From assembly GCA_026708085.1 (NCBI GenBank), contig JAPOVP010000152.1, positions 1 to 35,417 of the forward strand: a stretch of 35,417 nt of DNA. Direction: 5' to 3'. Numbering within the stretch: the stretch's first letter is position 1; every line of letters begins with the position of its first letter. The notes beneath the pieces were generated by a model. The model saw only the letters and a list, made by a program, of their open reading frames with translations, was not told where the DNA came from and searched no databases. Source of the DNA: Caldilineaceae bacterium (GTDB lineage Bacteria > Chloroflexota > Anaerolineae > Caldilineales > Caldilineaceae). A program made the translations under genes and the position numbers. This document shows, piece by piece, positions 25,737 through 33,034 of the stretch.

Positions 25737-26861
25737 ATGACAGAGACGACCTTACCACTTACGGCGCGCGTCGCCTGCGCGGGTTGAGCCTCAAAGCTCC
25801 CTCCCGGGGCGTTGTCGCAGGTCGTGCGGCAGATGGCTGCGGTCTTTCCGCAAACTGAATATCCGGATGTTCTGATCGGTTTAGGAAAACCTGACGATGC
25901 GGCGGTCTACCGCCTGGATGACGAACGGGTTCTCATTCAGACGACCGACTTCTTCACGCCAATCGTTGATGATCCCTGGCTGTACGGAGCGATTGCCGCG
26001 GCCAACTCGATGAGCGACGTGTACGCAATGGGGGGCGAGGTACGCGTCTGTCTTAATATTGCCGGATTTCCTGAAGACCTGCCGGCCGAGGTGGTAGCCG
26101 AAATCCTGGCGGGGGGCGCAGCAAAAGTGCAGGAGGCGGATGCTGCCATCGCTGGAGGACATACGGTGACCAATCCCGAGCCATTTTATGGCTTGAGCGT
26201 CACGGGCGTCGCCGCCCCCGGTTCGCTGTTTCGAAAGGGAAGCGCAGCGGCAGGTGATCATTTGGTCTTGACCAAACCGCTTGGCACCGGTATCATCACC
26301 ACGGCCGCTAAGCTCACAGGACAAGCAGAGAGCGCAGATTCCCGCAAGGCGCGGCACGCGTTGGGAAAACCAGACATTCAGCAATCCCATCTTGAAGACG
26401 CCATCGGTTCGATGACCCGCTTGAACCGCGCGGCGGCTCATGCAGGCCGTGCCGCGGGCGTACGAAGCGGCACGGATATCACCGGTTACGGCCTGTTGGG
26501 TCACGCGGTCGAGCTGGCGACTGCGTCGGCGGCTGAAACGCCGGTTCAACTCCAGATCGAGGCGGAAAGTGTGCCGGCCCTGCCCGGGGTCTTCGATTAT
26601 ATCGAGGCCGGCTATCTGACCCGAGGAAGCGCGCGTAATCCAGAGCACTTTGGGGCGCACGTGGCAGCGTCTTCCAGCGCGACCGCGGCGCATAAGACGC
26701 TGCTATGGGAGGCTGAAACAAGTGGAGGTCTTCTGCTTGCGGTTCCGTCTTCGGGACTCGATCAGTTCCGAGATGTATGTGAGGGGAGTGAGCAACTCTT
26801 CTGGGAAATCGGAATGGTTGAGCCGGCTCTTGGTGGTCAGCCGGTGATTAAGCTCCTCTAG
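25737..26861 (+). CDS. selD: Selenide, water dikinase, selenocysteine-containing
   Basis: SelD makes selenophosphate, the selenium donor, from selenide and ATP. The recognisable protein reads open only from about 25788, but upstream in frame, beginning at ATG 25737, it reads M-T-E-T-T-L-P-L-T-A-R-V-A-C-A-G, then UGA (25785-25787), then A-S-K-L-P-P-G. This matches the SelD active-site loop exactly: UGA is codon 17 and Lys is residue 20, the positions of Cys17 and Lys20 in E. coli SelD. With Sec at 17 the product is 374 residues. Further motifs: DDAAVY at 53-58, TTDFFTP about 69-75, AANSMSDVYAMGG, GGHT at 140-143 and TDITGYGLLGH at 246-256. AGGA lies nine bases before the ATG. It needs SelA, SelB and tRNA-Sec encoded elsewhere. 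A gene caller using TTG 25812 would lose the catalytic loop. Confidence 0.93.
25785..25818 (+). promoter_or_regulatory. Sec UGA codon and candidate bacterial SECIS region
   Basis: The in-frame UGA is at 25785-25787. Directly downstream the RNA can pair GCCUC (25788-25792) with GGGGC (25806-25810), with one wobble; alternatives are GCUCC (25796-25800) with the same GGGGC, or GCG-UUGU-CGC (25809-25818). Bacterial SECIS hairpins lie in this position and have little sequence conservation, so which fold SelB uses cannot be settled by eye. Confidence 0.45.
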
Positions 26862-26896
26862 GGAACGACGGCGTTACGGCCGCCTAAGCCGTGAAG

Positions 26897-26948
26897 GGGT
26901 AGACGCAGCAAGCACGTCCTCGCTCGTGCGTCTGCAGCGCCTCTACCC
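26897..26948. other. Long nested hairpin between convergent selD and the DUF898 gene
   Basis: Outer stem GGGTAGA (26897-26903) with TCTACCC (26942-26948), middle stem GCAG with CTGC, and inner stem GCACG with CGTGC around an 8-base loop: 16 pairs with small internal loops. A smaller ACGGC/GCCGT hairpin lies just before it. There is no T-run, T-loop or anticodon pattern, so it is neither a classical terminator nor a tRNA. It may be a bidirectional 3' end structure or a small structured RNA. Confidence 0.45.
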
Positions 26949-26990
26949 GACTCGATAACCCTGTACGCAATGACGTAACAACGGATTTCT

Positions 26991-28181
26991 CTACGCGGCA
27001 CCGGATGAACCGAAGGTCTCATCGTCATCGTCCGGGGCCTGCTGGTCCTCCTCCCCTTCTCCTTCTTCGGTTAAGGGGGCGACAGCTTGAGGGCGAGCCC
27101 ACTGTTCACTGCTCCAGTCGGTTCGCTCGTCGCCGCTGTTTACATCTGGTTCCTGGCCCGCCTGGGTGGAGAATTCGGCGAAGTCGTAGTACTCGTCTTC
27201 GCCCTCCTCTTGCGCGATAGGCAGGGGCCGGCCAGGTGTATCGACCACATAATCGCTGCCGGCCACAGGGGGCGGATCACTTTCTTCGTAAAGCAGTTCG
27301 CTCTCCTGGGGAACGCTATCGGCAAGTTCGGAGACGGGAGGAGTTGCGCCGGCCAGCGGGCTGACCGTTGTAGACACTGCCGACCTCGGCGAACGCGAAC
27401 GCATTGGCGGGGGCAAAAGAGTGCGGTTCACTTCCCAAGCGCGAAAACGGACGATGGCCATACCCAGCAGAGCGAGACCCAGCAAGGCATAGAGGCCGAG
27501 GGCGACGACGAGTACCAGCAGATTTACCAGCTCCATGAAGGGAAGACCGACGCCGATGCTTTCGAGTTGCGCCGCGAGGGAGCCGGTGTCCAAGACCTGG
27601 AGACGTAGAAAGTAGCCCAGTGCGACATATAGTCCCACCGCGATAACTGTCATCACCCAATTGCTCAAAACGGCGAGGAAGTAGTCCCCCGCCGTCGTTG
27701 TGAACTGGACCGGCTGGTCGCTCATCGACACATTGTTCAGAATCTGGCTGCGAATGCGGTTGCGCCCCCAATAGTAGTAGAGCCCCAATGTCAGCGGCGT
27801 GAGGAGAATGAGCAAGAACCATTCCCAGAAGATATCGATCGTCTTGCCCTCATAATCCAGGCGCAGGCCGTTGGGTGTGAGCGTATGCGCGTATTGCCAG
27901 CGTAGCATTCTGGTAGCGGAGAAACCGAGAATCAGGTACAGCCCAAGAGTTATCAGCGTGTAGAATCCGATGACAATGAACTGCACAAAAACTTCTGCGC
28001 CGGATCCGTCAAACTCCAGCTGCTGGTCCTCAAAATAAGTGTTTTCGGTAACTATCCGCTGCCAGCGAGCATATCCCCACGGCACGTAGATGCCCAGCGT
28101 TATCGCTGAAAGGATCGCAATCAGAATCAGGTTTCCGTATACATTCAGCCAGTGGCCGCGAAACTCCAGGTTGGTAGGCAT
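26991..28181 (-). CDS. DUF898 (YjgN-like) family membrane protein
   Basis: A 396-residue protein. Residues 1-250 form five hydrophobic units of about 50 residues, each ending in a variant of LGxYxxxG: LGIYVPWG at 29, LGLYLILG at 79, LGLYYYWG at 132, VGLYVALG at 182 and LGLYALLG at 228. The sequence LGIYVPWGYARWQR and the pattern of small soluble loops with FDG fit DUF898. Function is unknown for the family. Residues 255-396 are a Pro/Glu/Asp/Ser-rich, probably disordered cytoplasmic tail. GGAAGGG seven bases before the ATG supports the start, and a strong promoter lies 70-100 bases upstream. It is monocistronic and converges on selD. Confidence 0.75.
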   Translation of the reverse strand: MPTNLEFRGHWLNVYGNLILIAILSAITLGIYVPWGYARWQRIVTENTYFEDQQLEFDGSGAEVFVQFIVIGFYTLITLGLYLILGFSATRMLRWQYAHTLTPNGLRLDYEGKTIDIFWEWFLLILLTPLTLGLYYYWGRNRIRSQILNNVSMSDQPVQFTTTAGDYFLAVLSNWVMTVIAVGLYVALGYFLRLQVLDTGSLAAQLESIGVGLPFMELVNLLVLVVALGLYALLGLALLGMAIVRFRAWEVNRTLLPPPMRSRSPRSAVSTTVSPLAGATPPVSELADSVPQESELLYEESDPPPVAGSDYVVDTPGRPLPIAQEEGEDEYYDFAEFSTQAGQEPDVNSGDERTDWSSEQWARPQAVAPLTEEGEGEEDQQAPDDDDETFGSSGAA

Positions 28182-28249
28182 AGCGGAACCCTTCCGAGTA
28201 AGAGGAGATCAATTGAAAGCTACCGGGGAACGTTCAAAGCTGTCAAAAC

Positions 28250-28278
28250 AGTATAGCCCACGGGCATTTGCTTGACAA
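28250..28278 (-). promoter_or_regulatory. Sigma-70 promoter of the DUF898 gene
   Basis: On the minus strand TTGTCA (28273-28278) and TATACT (28250-28255) are separated by 17 bases, five of six matches in each box. The predicted start at about 28243 leaves a leader of about 62 bases. Confidence 0.7.
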
Positions 28279-28320
28279 AGTAGGTCCGAATAGTCTGGCA
28301 GTTGGTCCTGTTCGCGCGCA

Positions 28321-29526
28321 TCAGACTACGCCGTTTTCATGCAGTGCCTGGATTTCCGCCTCCGTCAGAGCCAGCTTTTCGCGCAGCAGCTCATCGGTGT
28401 GCTCACCCAGCAGCGGCGGCGGCCGGAATATATGCGCCGGAGTGCGGTCCAGCTTGGGCACCGGCCCAACCAGTCTGATCGTGTCTCCGTTGCCATCGAT
28501 TACTGTTTGCACCATCTGGCGGTGTTGGGACTGGGGCGCCGCCAACGCGGTGGGGATGTCGTTGACGGGGCCGCAGGGTACGCCGGACGCGCGCAGCCGT
28601 TCGATCCACACGTCGGTGGCGTCTTGGCGGAAGTGGTCCTCCAACGCCGGGATAAGCAGTTCGCGAAAGCGCACGCGTGCCGGATTTGTGGCAAAGCGTT
28701 CGTCTTCTGCCCAGGTGGGCTCCCCTACGACCTCCGCCAGGGAAGCGAACTGACCGTCGTTGCCCACCGCCAGCATGAGATGGCCGTCGGCGGTAGCAAA
28801 AGTCTGATAGGGCACAACGGTGCCATGGGCGTTGGCGTAGCGGCGGGGCGGATCGCCGGACAGGAGATAGCCGCTGGCGACGTTGGCCAGCCAGCTCAAC
28901 TGGGTATCATAGAGCGCGATATCGATTTGCTGGCCGGCGCCGGTCCGATCGCGATGCTGCAGGGCCGTCAGGATCGCCACGGCCGCTTGCAGACCGGCGG
29001 TGATGTCGACGATGGCGACCCCCACTTTGATGGGCTCGCCATCGGTTCCCTCGTCTGTTGGACCGGTTATGCTCATGATACCGCCCTGGGCCTGGATGAC
29101 GGTGTCATAGCCGGGCAGCGCCCGGTCGGGACCGGTCTGGCCATAGCCAGTGATGGCGCAGTAGATCAGACCGGGATTGTCGGCTTTGAGGCTTTCATAG
29201 TCCAGCCCCAAGCGCTCCATGCCGCCGGCCTTGAAGTTCTCGACGACGACATCGGCCTGTGCGGCCAACTGCCGGAAGATCTTCTGACCGGCGTCGGTCT
29301 TCAGATTCAAGGTGAGGCTGCGCTTGTTGCGATTTGTACAGAGAAAGTATGCGCTCTGCCCGCCGTCGGTGAATGGGGGACCCCAGTGGCGGGAGTCGTC
29401 TCCCCGGCCGGGCTGCTCGATCTTTATGACCTCGGCGCCGAAATCACCCAGGGTCATGGTGGCATAGGGGCCGGCGAGGACTCGGGAAAGGTCGAGGATA
29501 GTAATATGGGACAGAGCGTGAAGCAT
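28321..29526 (-). CDS. CaiB/BaiF family CoA-transferase
   Basis: A 401-residue family III CoA-transferase, moving CoA between organic acids through an aspartyl-CoA thioester intermediate in the cytoplasm. The N-terminus ILDLSRVLAGPYATMTLGDFGAEVIKIE is the family signature. The likely catalytic Asp is Asp174 in KVGVAIVDITAG (corresponding to Asp169 of formyl-CoA transferase Frc). NRNKRSLTLNLK (65-76) and GYDTVIQAQGG (139-149) are also typical. Substrates differ widely in this family (formyl/oxalyl, carnitine, mesaconyl, alpha-methylacyl) and cannot be read from sequence. It lies 50 bases downstream of the Uma2 gene on the same strand, so they may share a transcript. No Shine-Dalgarno sequence is visible before the ATG. 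It could supply CoA-activated substrates for PhyH-type enzymes, which is speculative. Confidence 0.9.
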   Translation of the reverse strand: MLHALSHITILDLSRVLAGPYATMTLGDFGAEVIKIEQPGRGDDSRHWGPPFTDGGQSAYFLCTNRNKRSLTLNLKTDAGQKIFRQLAAQADVVVENFKAGGMERLGLDYESLKADNPGLIYCAITGYGQTGPDRALPGYDTVIQAQGGIMSITGPTDEGTDGEPIKVGVAIVDITAGLQAAVAILTALQHRDRTGAGQQIDIALYDTQLSWLANVASGYLLSGDPPRRYANAHGTVVPYQTFATADGHLMLAVGNDGQFASLAEVVGEPTWAEDERFATNPARVRFRELLIPALEDHFRQDATDVWIERLRASGVPCGPVNDIPTALAAPQSQHRQMVQTVIDGNGDTIRLVGPVPKLDRTPAHIFRPPPLLGEHTDELLREKLALTEAEIQALHENGVV

Positions 29527-29576
29527 TGGAGAAGCGCGGGGCGGCGAGGGTGAAAGATCTGGAAATTCTTGGGAAA

Positions 29577-30140
29577 TCAGATTGCGAAGAGCTCAGAAAC
29601 GGGAAGGGTGAAACCGGTCAGCGGACTGGTGCCGGCCAGCGTGTCGCCAGTGCCCAAAGTTGTGCGCTGCGAAGCGGAATGGTAGACGTAGACGGTCTCC
29701 TCGTCGGGGTCGACGATCCAGAGTGTTCCAACCCCAATTGAGAAGTAGTCATCGATCTTCTGGCGCATCTCTGCCCAACTGTCGGTGGGGGACAGAATCT
29801 CCACAATCAGGTGGGGGGCAACCTCGACAAACCCGGCCGGCGGGCCGTCTGGCAGTTTTGCAAATGACCAGACGGCAAGATCGGCGCCGCGTATTCGATC
29901 CGGATCGCGGCGGATATAGATTCCGACCTCTCCGACCATGCAAAATCCGACTTCCCTTTCTTTGATAAACCCGCCTACTAAGAGGGCGAGCGTCAATTCT
30001 ATGAATCCATGTAAGCCACCGGCTGGGCTCATCTTTATAATCACTCCGTCAATGAGTTCACAGGGGCCTATGTCACCCATTGCCAGCAGTTCGGCGCCGG
30101 TCACGAGTCTAGATGTTGTTTCTGTCGATTGCAATGGCAT
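29577..30140 (-). CDS. Uma2 family (DUF820) putative endonuclease
   Basis: A 187-residue PD-(D/E)XK-fold protein. Characteristic stretches are CELIDGVIIKMSPAG near the N-terminus (Glu28 in the usual ELIDG position), RGADLAVW with Asp87, and PHLIVEILSPTD with Glu114, followed by MRQKIDDYFSIGVGTLWIVDP, which is diagnostic of Uma2. The family is greatly expanded in Cyanobacteria and Chloroflexota, and its biological role is unclear; a link to restriction or mobile elements is only assumed. The start ATG has a poor Shine-Dalgarno sequence. An extended -10 promoter lies about 90 bases upstream. It is followed on the same strand by the CaiB/BaiF gene. Confidence 0.88.
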   Translation of the reverse strand: MPLQSTETTSRLVTGAELLAMGDIGPCELIDGVIIKMSPAGGLHGFIELTLALLVGGFIKEREVGFCMVGEVGIYIRRDPDRIRGADLAVWSFAKLPDGPPAGFVEVAPHLIVEILSPTDSWAEMRQKIDDYFSIGVGTLWIVDPDEETVYVYHSASQRTTLGTGDTLAGTSPLTGFTLPVSELFAI

Positions 30141-30228
30141 CGGTCTGGTCCGTGATTCCCCATTGTGCGCGTGTTTCCCTACTGCGCCCCAAAACCATCG
30201 GAAAAAGAACCGTCAGTCGTCGACATGC

Positions 30229-30237
30229 AGTATAGCA
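30229..30237 (-). promoter_or_regulatory. Extended -10 promoter of the Uma2 gene
   Basis: TGC-TATACT on the minus strand is an extended -10 (TGn followed by a five-of-six -10 box). The -35 region is poor, which is common with an extended -10. The start would be near 30222. Confidence 0.45.
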
Positions 30238-30323
30238 CACCTCAAGACGGGCGCGACACAGATGTCTTGATTCGATTCGGCAGTAGTGAAGGGGCAACAA
30301 ACCGATCGCGCTAGCCGCGCCGA

Positions 30324-30354
30324 TTGTGTTTCAGCGAGGAAAGAGCACTATAAT
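30324..30354 (+). promoter_or_regulatory. Promoter of the cyclophilin gene
   Basis: TATAAT at 30349-30354 is a perfect -10. The nearest -35 candidate is TTGTGT at 30324-30329, with a long 19-base spacer. The remaining 130 bases to the start codon hold no other clear signal. The stretch 30238-30323 between this and the Uma2 promoter shows nothing I recognise. Confidence 0.45.
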
Positions 30355-30483
30355 GCAGACAGAGTCCGGCCCGTATCCCTCGCGCCATTTTCATGACACC
30401 AGCTCTATCCGTTCCCAGCGACAGGTTCGCTGAGAGAGGCGGGAGGGCGACTTTACTCGTTCCATCACCGAAAGGAAATGCTT

Positions 30484-30963
30484 GTGACGCAGTATTCATC
30501 TCCCCCGGCCATGCAGATCGATTCGTCGAAGAGTTACACGGCCACGATCCAGACCAACCGCGGGGATATCGTCATTGACCTGTACGCCGACAAGGTGCCG
30601 AACACGGTTAACAATTTCGTTGCGCTGGCCCGTGACGGCTTCTACGACGGCGTGAGCTTTCACCGCGTGATCGCCGATTTCATGGTTCAGGGCGGCGACC
30701 CCACCGGCAGTGGGCGGGGCGGTCCCGGCTACCGGTTCAACGACGAGTTTCATCCTGAATTGGTGCATGACGGCCCCGGCGTGCTGAGCATGGCCAACGC
30801 CGGACCCAACACCAACGGCAGCCAGTTCTTCATCACCCACGTAGCCACGAACTGGCTAGACAACAAACACTCCGTCTTCGGCAGAGTGCGCAGCGGCCAG
30901 GATGTCGTCGATGCGATTCAGCAAGGAGATGTGATGGAGAAAGTCGAAATCGAGGAGAGTTAG
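30484..30963 (+). CDS. Peptidyl-prolyl cis-trans isomerase, cyclophilin type
   Basis: A 159-residue cyclophilin that speeds proline isomerisation during folding. Active-site residues are in place: Arg61 in SFHRVI, Phe66 and Gln69 in DFMVQGGD, Phe115 in GSQFFIT, Trp124 in [11 protein letters not shown] and His129. There is no signal peptide, so it acts in the cytoplasm. The start is chosen as GTG 30484 because AAAGGA (30471-30476) is then seven bases away; for the ATG at 30478 it would be only one base away. The conserved part starts near residue 17. It stands alone and converges on the ABC exporter pair, from which it is separated by a strong hairpin. Confidence 0.92.
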   Translation: MTQYSSPPAMQIDSSKSYTATIQTNRGDIVIDLYADKVPNTVNNFVALARDGFYDGVSFHRVIADFMVQGGDPTGSGRGGPGYRFNDEFHPELVHDGPGVLSMANAGPNTNGSQFFITHVATNWLDNKHSVFGRVRSGQDVVDAIQQGDVMEKVEIEES

Positions 30964-30975
30964 AGGCGAAAGGTG

Positions 30976-31007
30976 AGGAGTGAGGAACCAGATTGCTCCT
31001 CACTCCT
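30976..31007. terminator. Hairpin terminator between convergent genes
   Basis: A perfect 11-base stem, AGGAGTGAGGA (30976-30986) with TCCTCACTCCT (30997-31007), and a 10-base loop. It fills the 57-base gap between the stops of the cyclophilin and ABC genes. No T-run is present on either side, so efficiency as an intrinsic terminator is uncertain. Confidence 0.6.
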
Positions 31008-31020
31008 GGCAACGGAATCG

Positions 31021-33033
31021 TCAGTTCAAAGCGTAGTTTTTGGCACGGGGGTCGCTCTCCACCGCCCATTGCATCGTGTACAGTTGGTGGTAGCGGCCCT
31101 GTCGCGCCAGCAGCTCTTCGTGGCTGCCTTCTTCCAACACCTGCCCCTGATCGAGCACAACAATCTTGTCCGAATTGACAATTGTATTGAGCCTGTGGGC
31201 AATGACAAAGCTGGTACGCCCCTTGAGCAGCTGTTCCAAGCCGGCCTGGATCTGGCGTTCGGTCGTTGTGTCGATGGAGCTGGTGGCCTCGTCGAGGATC
31301 AGGATGCGGGGATCCGCCAGCAAGGCGCGTGCGAAGGAGACGATCTGGCGCTGTCCGACGCTGAGATTTACACCGTTTTCTCCCACCTGGGTGTCATAGC
31401 CATTGGGCAGCTTGCGGATGAATTCATCAGCGCCGACCGCAACAGTGGCAGCCTCCACATCGGCGTCGGTGGCGTCCAACCGGCCATAGCGGATGTTCTC
31501 GCGGATCGTACCATCGAAGAGAAAGCTATCCTGCAGGACAATGCCCAATTGCGCCCGCAGACTGGCCTGCGTTACATCGCGAACGTCGTGGCCATCGATC
31601 AGGACGGCCCCGCCGGTCACGTCGAAGAAACGGGCGATGAGGCGAATGACCGTACTCTTGCCGGCGCCGGTCTCGCCGACAAGGGCTACTCGTTCGCCCG
31701 GCTCGGCACTGATGGTTACGCCTTGCAGAACGGGCTCGTCTTCCTTGTAATTGAAGTGGACGTTGTCCAAGTCCACCCGGCCCGCAATTGGGGGCAGTGC
31801 GAAGGCCTGGGGCGCGTCTTTCAGATCCGGTTCAGTGTCGAGGAGGGCGAAGAGGCGTTCGCTCGCGGCCATCGCCGCCTGGAAGGTATAGTAGCGTCGC
31901 GACAGTTCACGTATTGGTTCGAAGAAGCGATCCACCCAGATCACGAATGCCGCCAGAACGCCGGCGGTCAACTGGTCGCCCACAATGAGCCAGCCGCCGA
32001 CACCGACCACTAGCGCAGTTGCGAACGAGCCGATAAAGTCGACCCCAGGGAAGAAGTAGGCAGCCAGCTGGGTGGTGCGGACATTGGCGTCAAAGTAGGA
32101 GCGGTTGAGATCTTCGAAATGGCGCGAGTTGGCCTGTTCGCGCGAGAAGCTCTTGGTCACGCGGATGCCGGTGATCGACTCGTTGAGAAAGCCGTTGATC
32201 AGCGACAGGCGTTGCCGCGCAGCGCGATATGCCTGGCGCACATAGCGACGGAAATAGTTGGTGAGCACGATCATGGCCGGCAGGACTGCAAAGGTCACCA
32301 ATGCCAACTTCCAGTTCAGGAACAGCATCGCCAGGATAATCCCTATGAGGATGAATGCCGACCGTGCCAGCCCGGTGATCGACCAGGTGACGAAATCCTG
32401 AAGCACGCCTACATCGCTGATCAGCCGGCTCATCAGGCGGCCAACGCTGTAGTCATTGAAGAAGCCCATCGACAGGGTATGCAGATGACGGAAGAGTTGA
32501 CTGCGAATGTCGGTTACGATGCGGGTGCCGGCATAGGCCATCACTGTGAGGCGGGCGCGGCTTGTAACCCACTCCAGCGCGATCGCGGCCAGGAAGAGAA
32601 ATGTCCAGAAACGCAGTGTGCTCAAATTGCCGGCGCGGATACCTTCGTCAATGGCCCGCTGGATAATCCAAGGCGTTCCTACGCTCAAGACAGAAGTTGC
32701 GACGATCAGTAGGAGTGATATGAAGAACTCTCGCTTGTAGACGGCTACATATACCATCAGCCGCTTAACCAACCGGCTGTCGTAGGTCTTTTCCTGCGCC
32801 TCCTCTTCGTCCGGCAACAGGTCCTGAATTTTGCGCTCCCGGCGCAGCCTTTCCTGTTCAACGGCGGACAGGCTGCTGTCCGGGATGACTCGGCCCCCCT
32901 GTTCGCGGCCGAACACGTCTCGCTGGCGCGGGAGTTTCTCGGTTACCATACCTGTCTCACTTTGTGGGGAGTAAGCCTGTCCATTCGCTCGGTAGGAGTG
33001 AGCAACGGTTCCATTGCCATTTGAGTTGCTCAT
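31021..33033 (-). CDS. ABC exporter half-transporter, canonical subunit (second pair)
   Basis: A 670-residue exporter subunit. About 90 charged cytoplasmic residues precede the membrane domain (about 92-390). The ATPase domain has Walker A GETGAGKST at 453-461, signature LSVGQ at 557-561, Walker B ILILDE with catalytic Glu582, and switch His613, so this ATP site looks active. It should pair with the degenerate subunit encoded immediately upstream to give a heterodimeric exporter. The start is ATG 33033: the upstream gene's stop ends one base before it (TGAGATG), and AGGGAG lies eight bases away. The frame is open well upstream of this point, but that stretch overlaps the upstream gene. The substrate is unknown. 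It is convergent with the cyclophilin gene. Confidence 0.92.
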   Translation of the reverse strand: MSNSNGNGTVAHSYRANGQAYSPQSETGMVTEKLPRQRDVFGREQGGRVIPDSSLSAVEQERLRRERKIQDLLPDEEEAQEKTYDSRLVKRLMVYVAVYKREFFISLLLIVATSVLSVGTPWIIQRAIDEGIRAGNLSTLRFWTFLFLAAIALEWVTSRARLTVMAYAGTRIVTDIRSQLFRHLHTLSMGFFNDYSVGRLMSRLISDVGVLQDFVTWSITGLARSAFILIGIILAMLFLNWKLALVTFAVLPAMIVLTNYFRRYVRQAYRAARQRLSLINGFLNESITGIRVTKSFSREQANSRHFEDLNRSYFDANVRTTQLAAYFFPGVDFIGSFATALVVGVGGWLIVGDQLTAGVLAAFVIWVDRFFEPIRELSRRYYTFQAAMAASERLFALLDTEPDLKDAPQAFALPPIAGRVDLDNVHFNYKEDEPVLQGVTISAEPGERVALVGETGAGKSTVIRLIARFFDVTGGAVLIDGHDVRDVTQASLRAQLGIVLQDSFLFDGTIRENIRYGRLDATDADVEAATVAVGADEFIRKLPNGYDTQVGENGVNLSVGQRQIVSFARALLADPRILILDEATSSIDTTTERQIQAGLEQLLKGRTSFVIAHRLNTIVNSDKIVVLDQGQVLEEGSHEELLARQGRYHQLYTMQWAVESDPRAKNYALN

Positions 33034-33034
33034 C

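Noticed and set aside
25476..25787. A separate 103-codon gene before selD
   Set aside because: It is in the same frame as selD and stops at the Sec UGA. Only its last 16 codons, from ATG 25737, belong to a real protein, and the earlier part has no SelD-like sequence.
26897..26948. tRNA-Sec gene downstream of selD
   Set aside because: The fold has no T-loop (GTTCGA-like), no UCA anticodon loop and no CCA end; it is a simple long hairpin.
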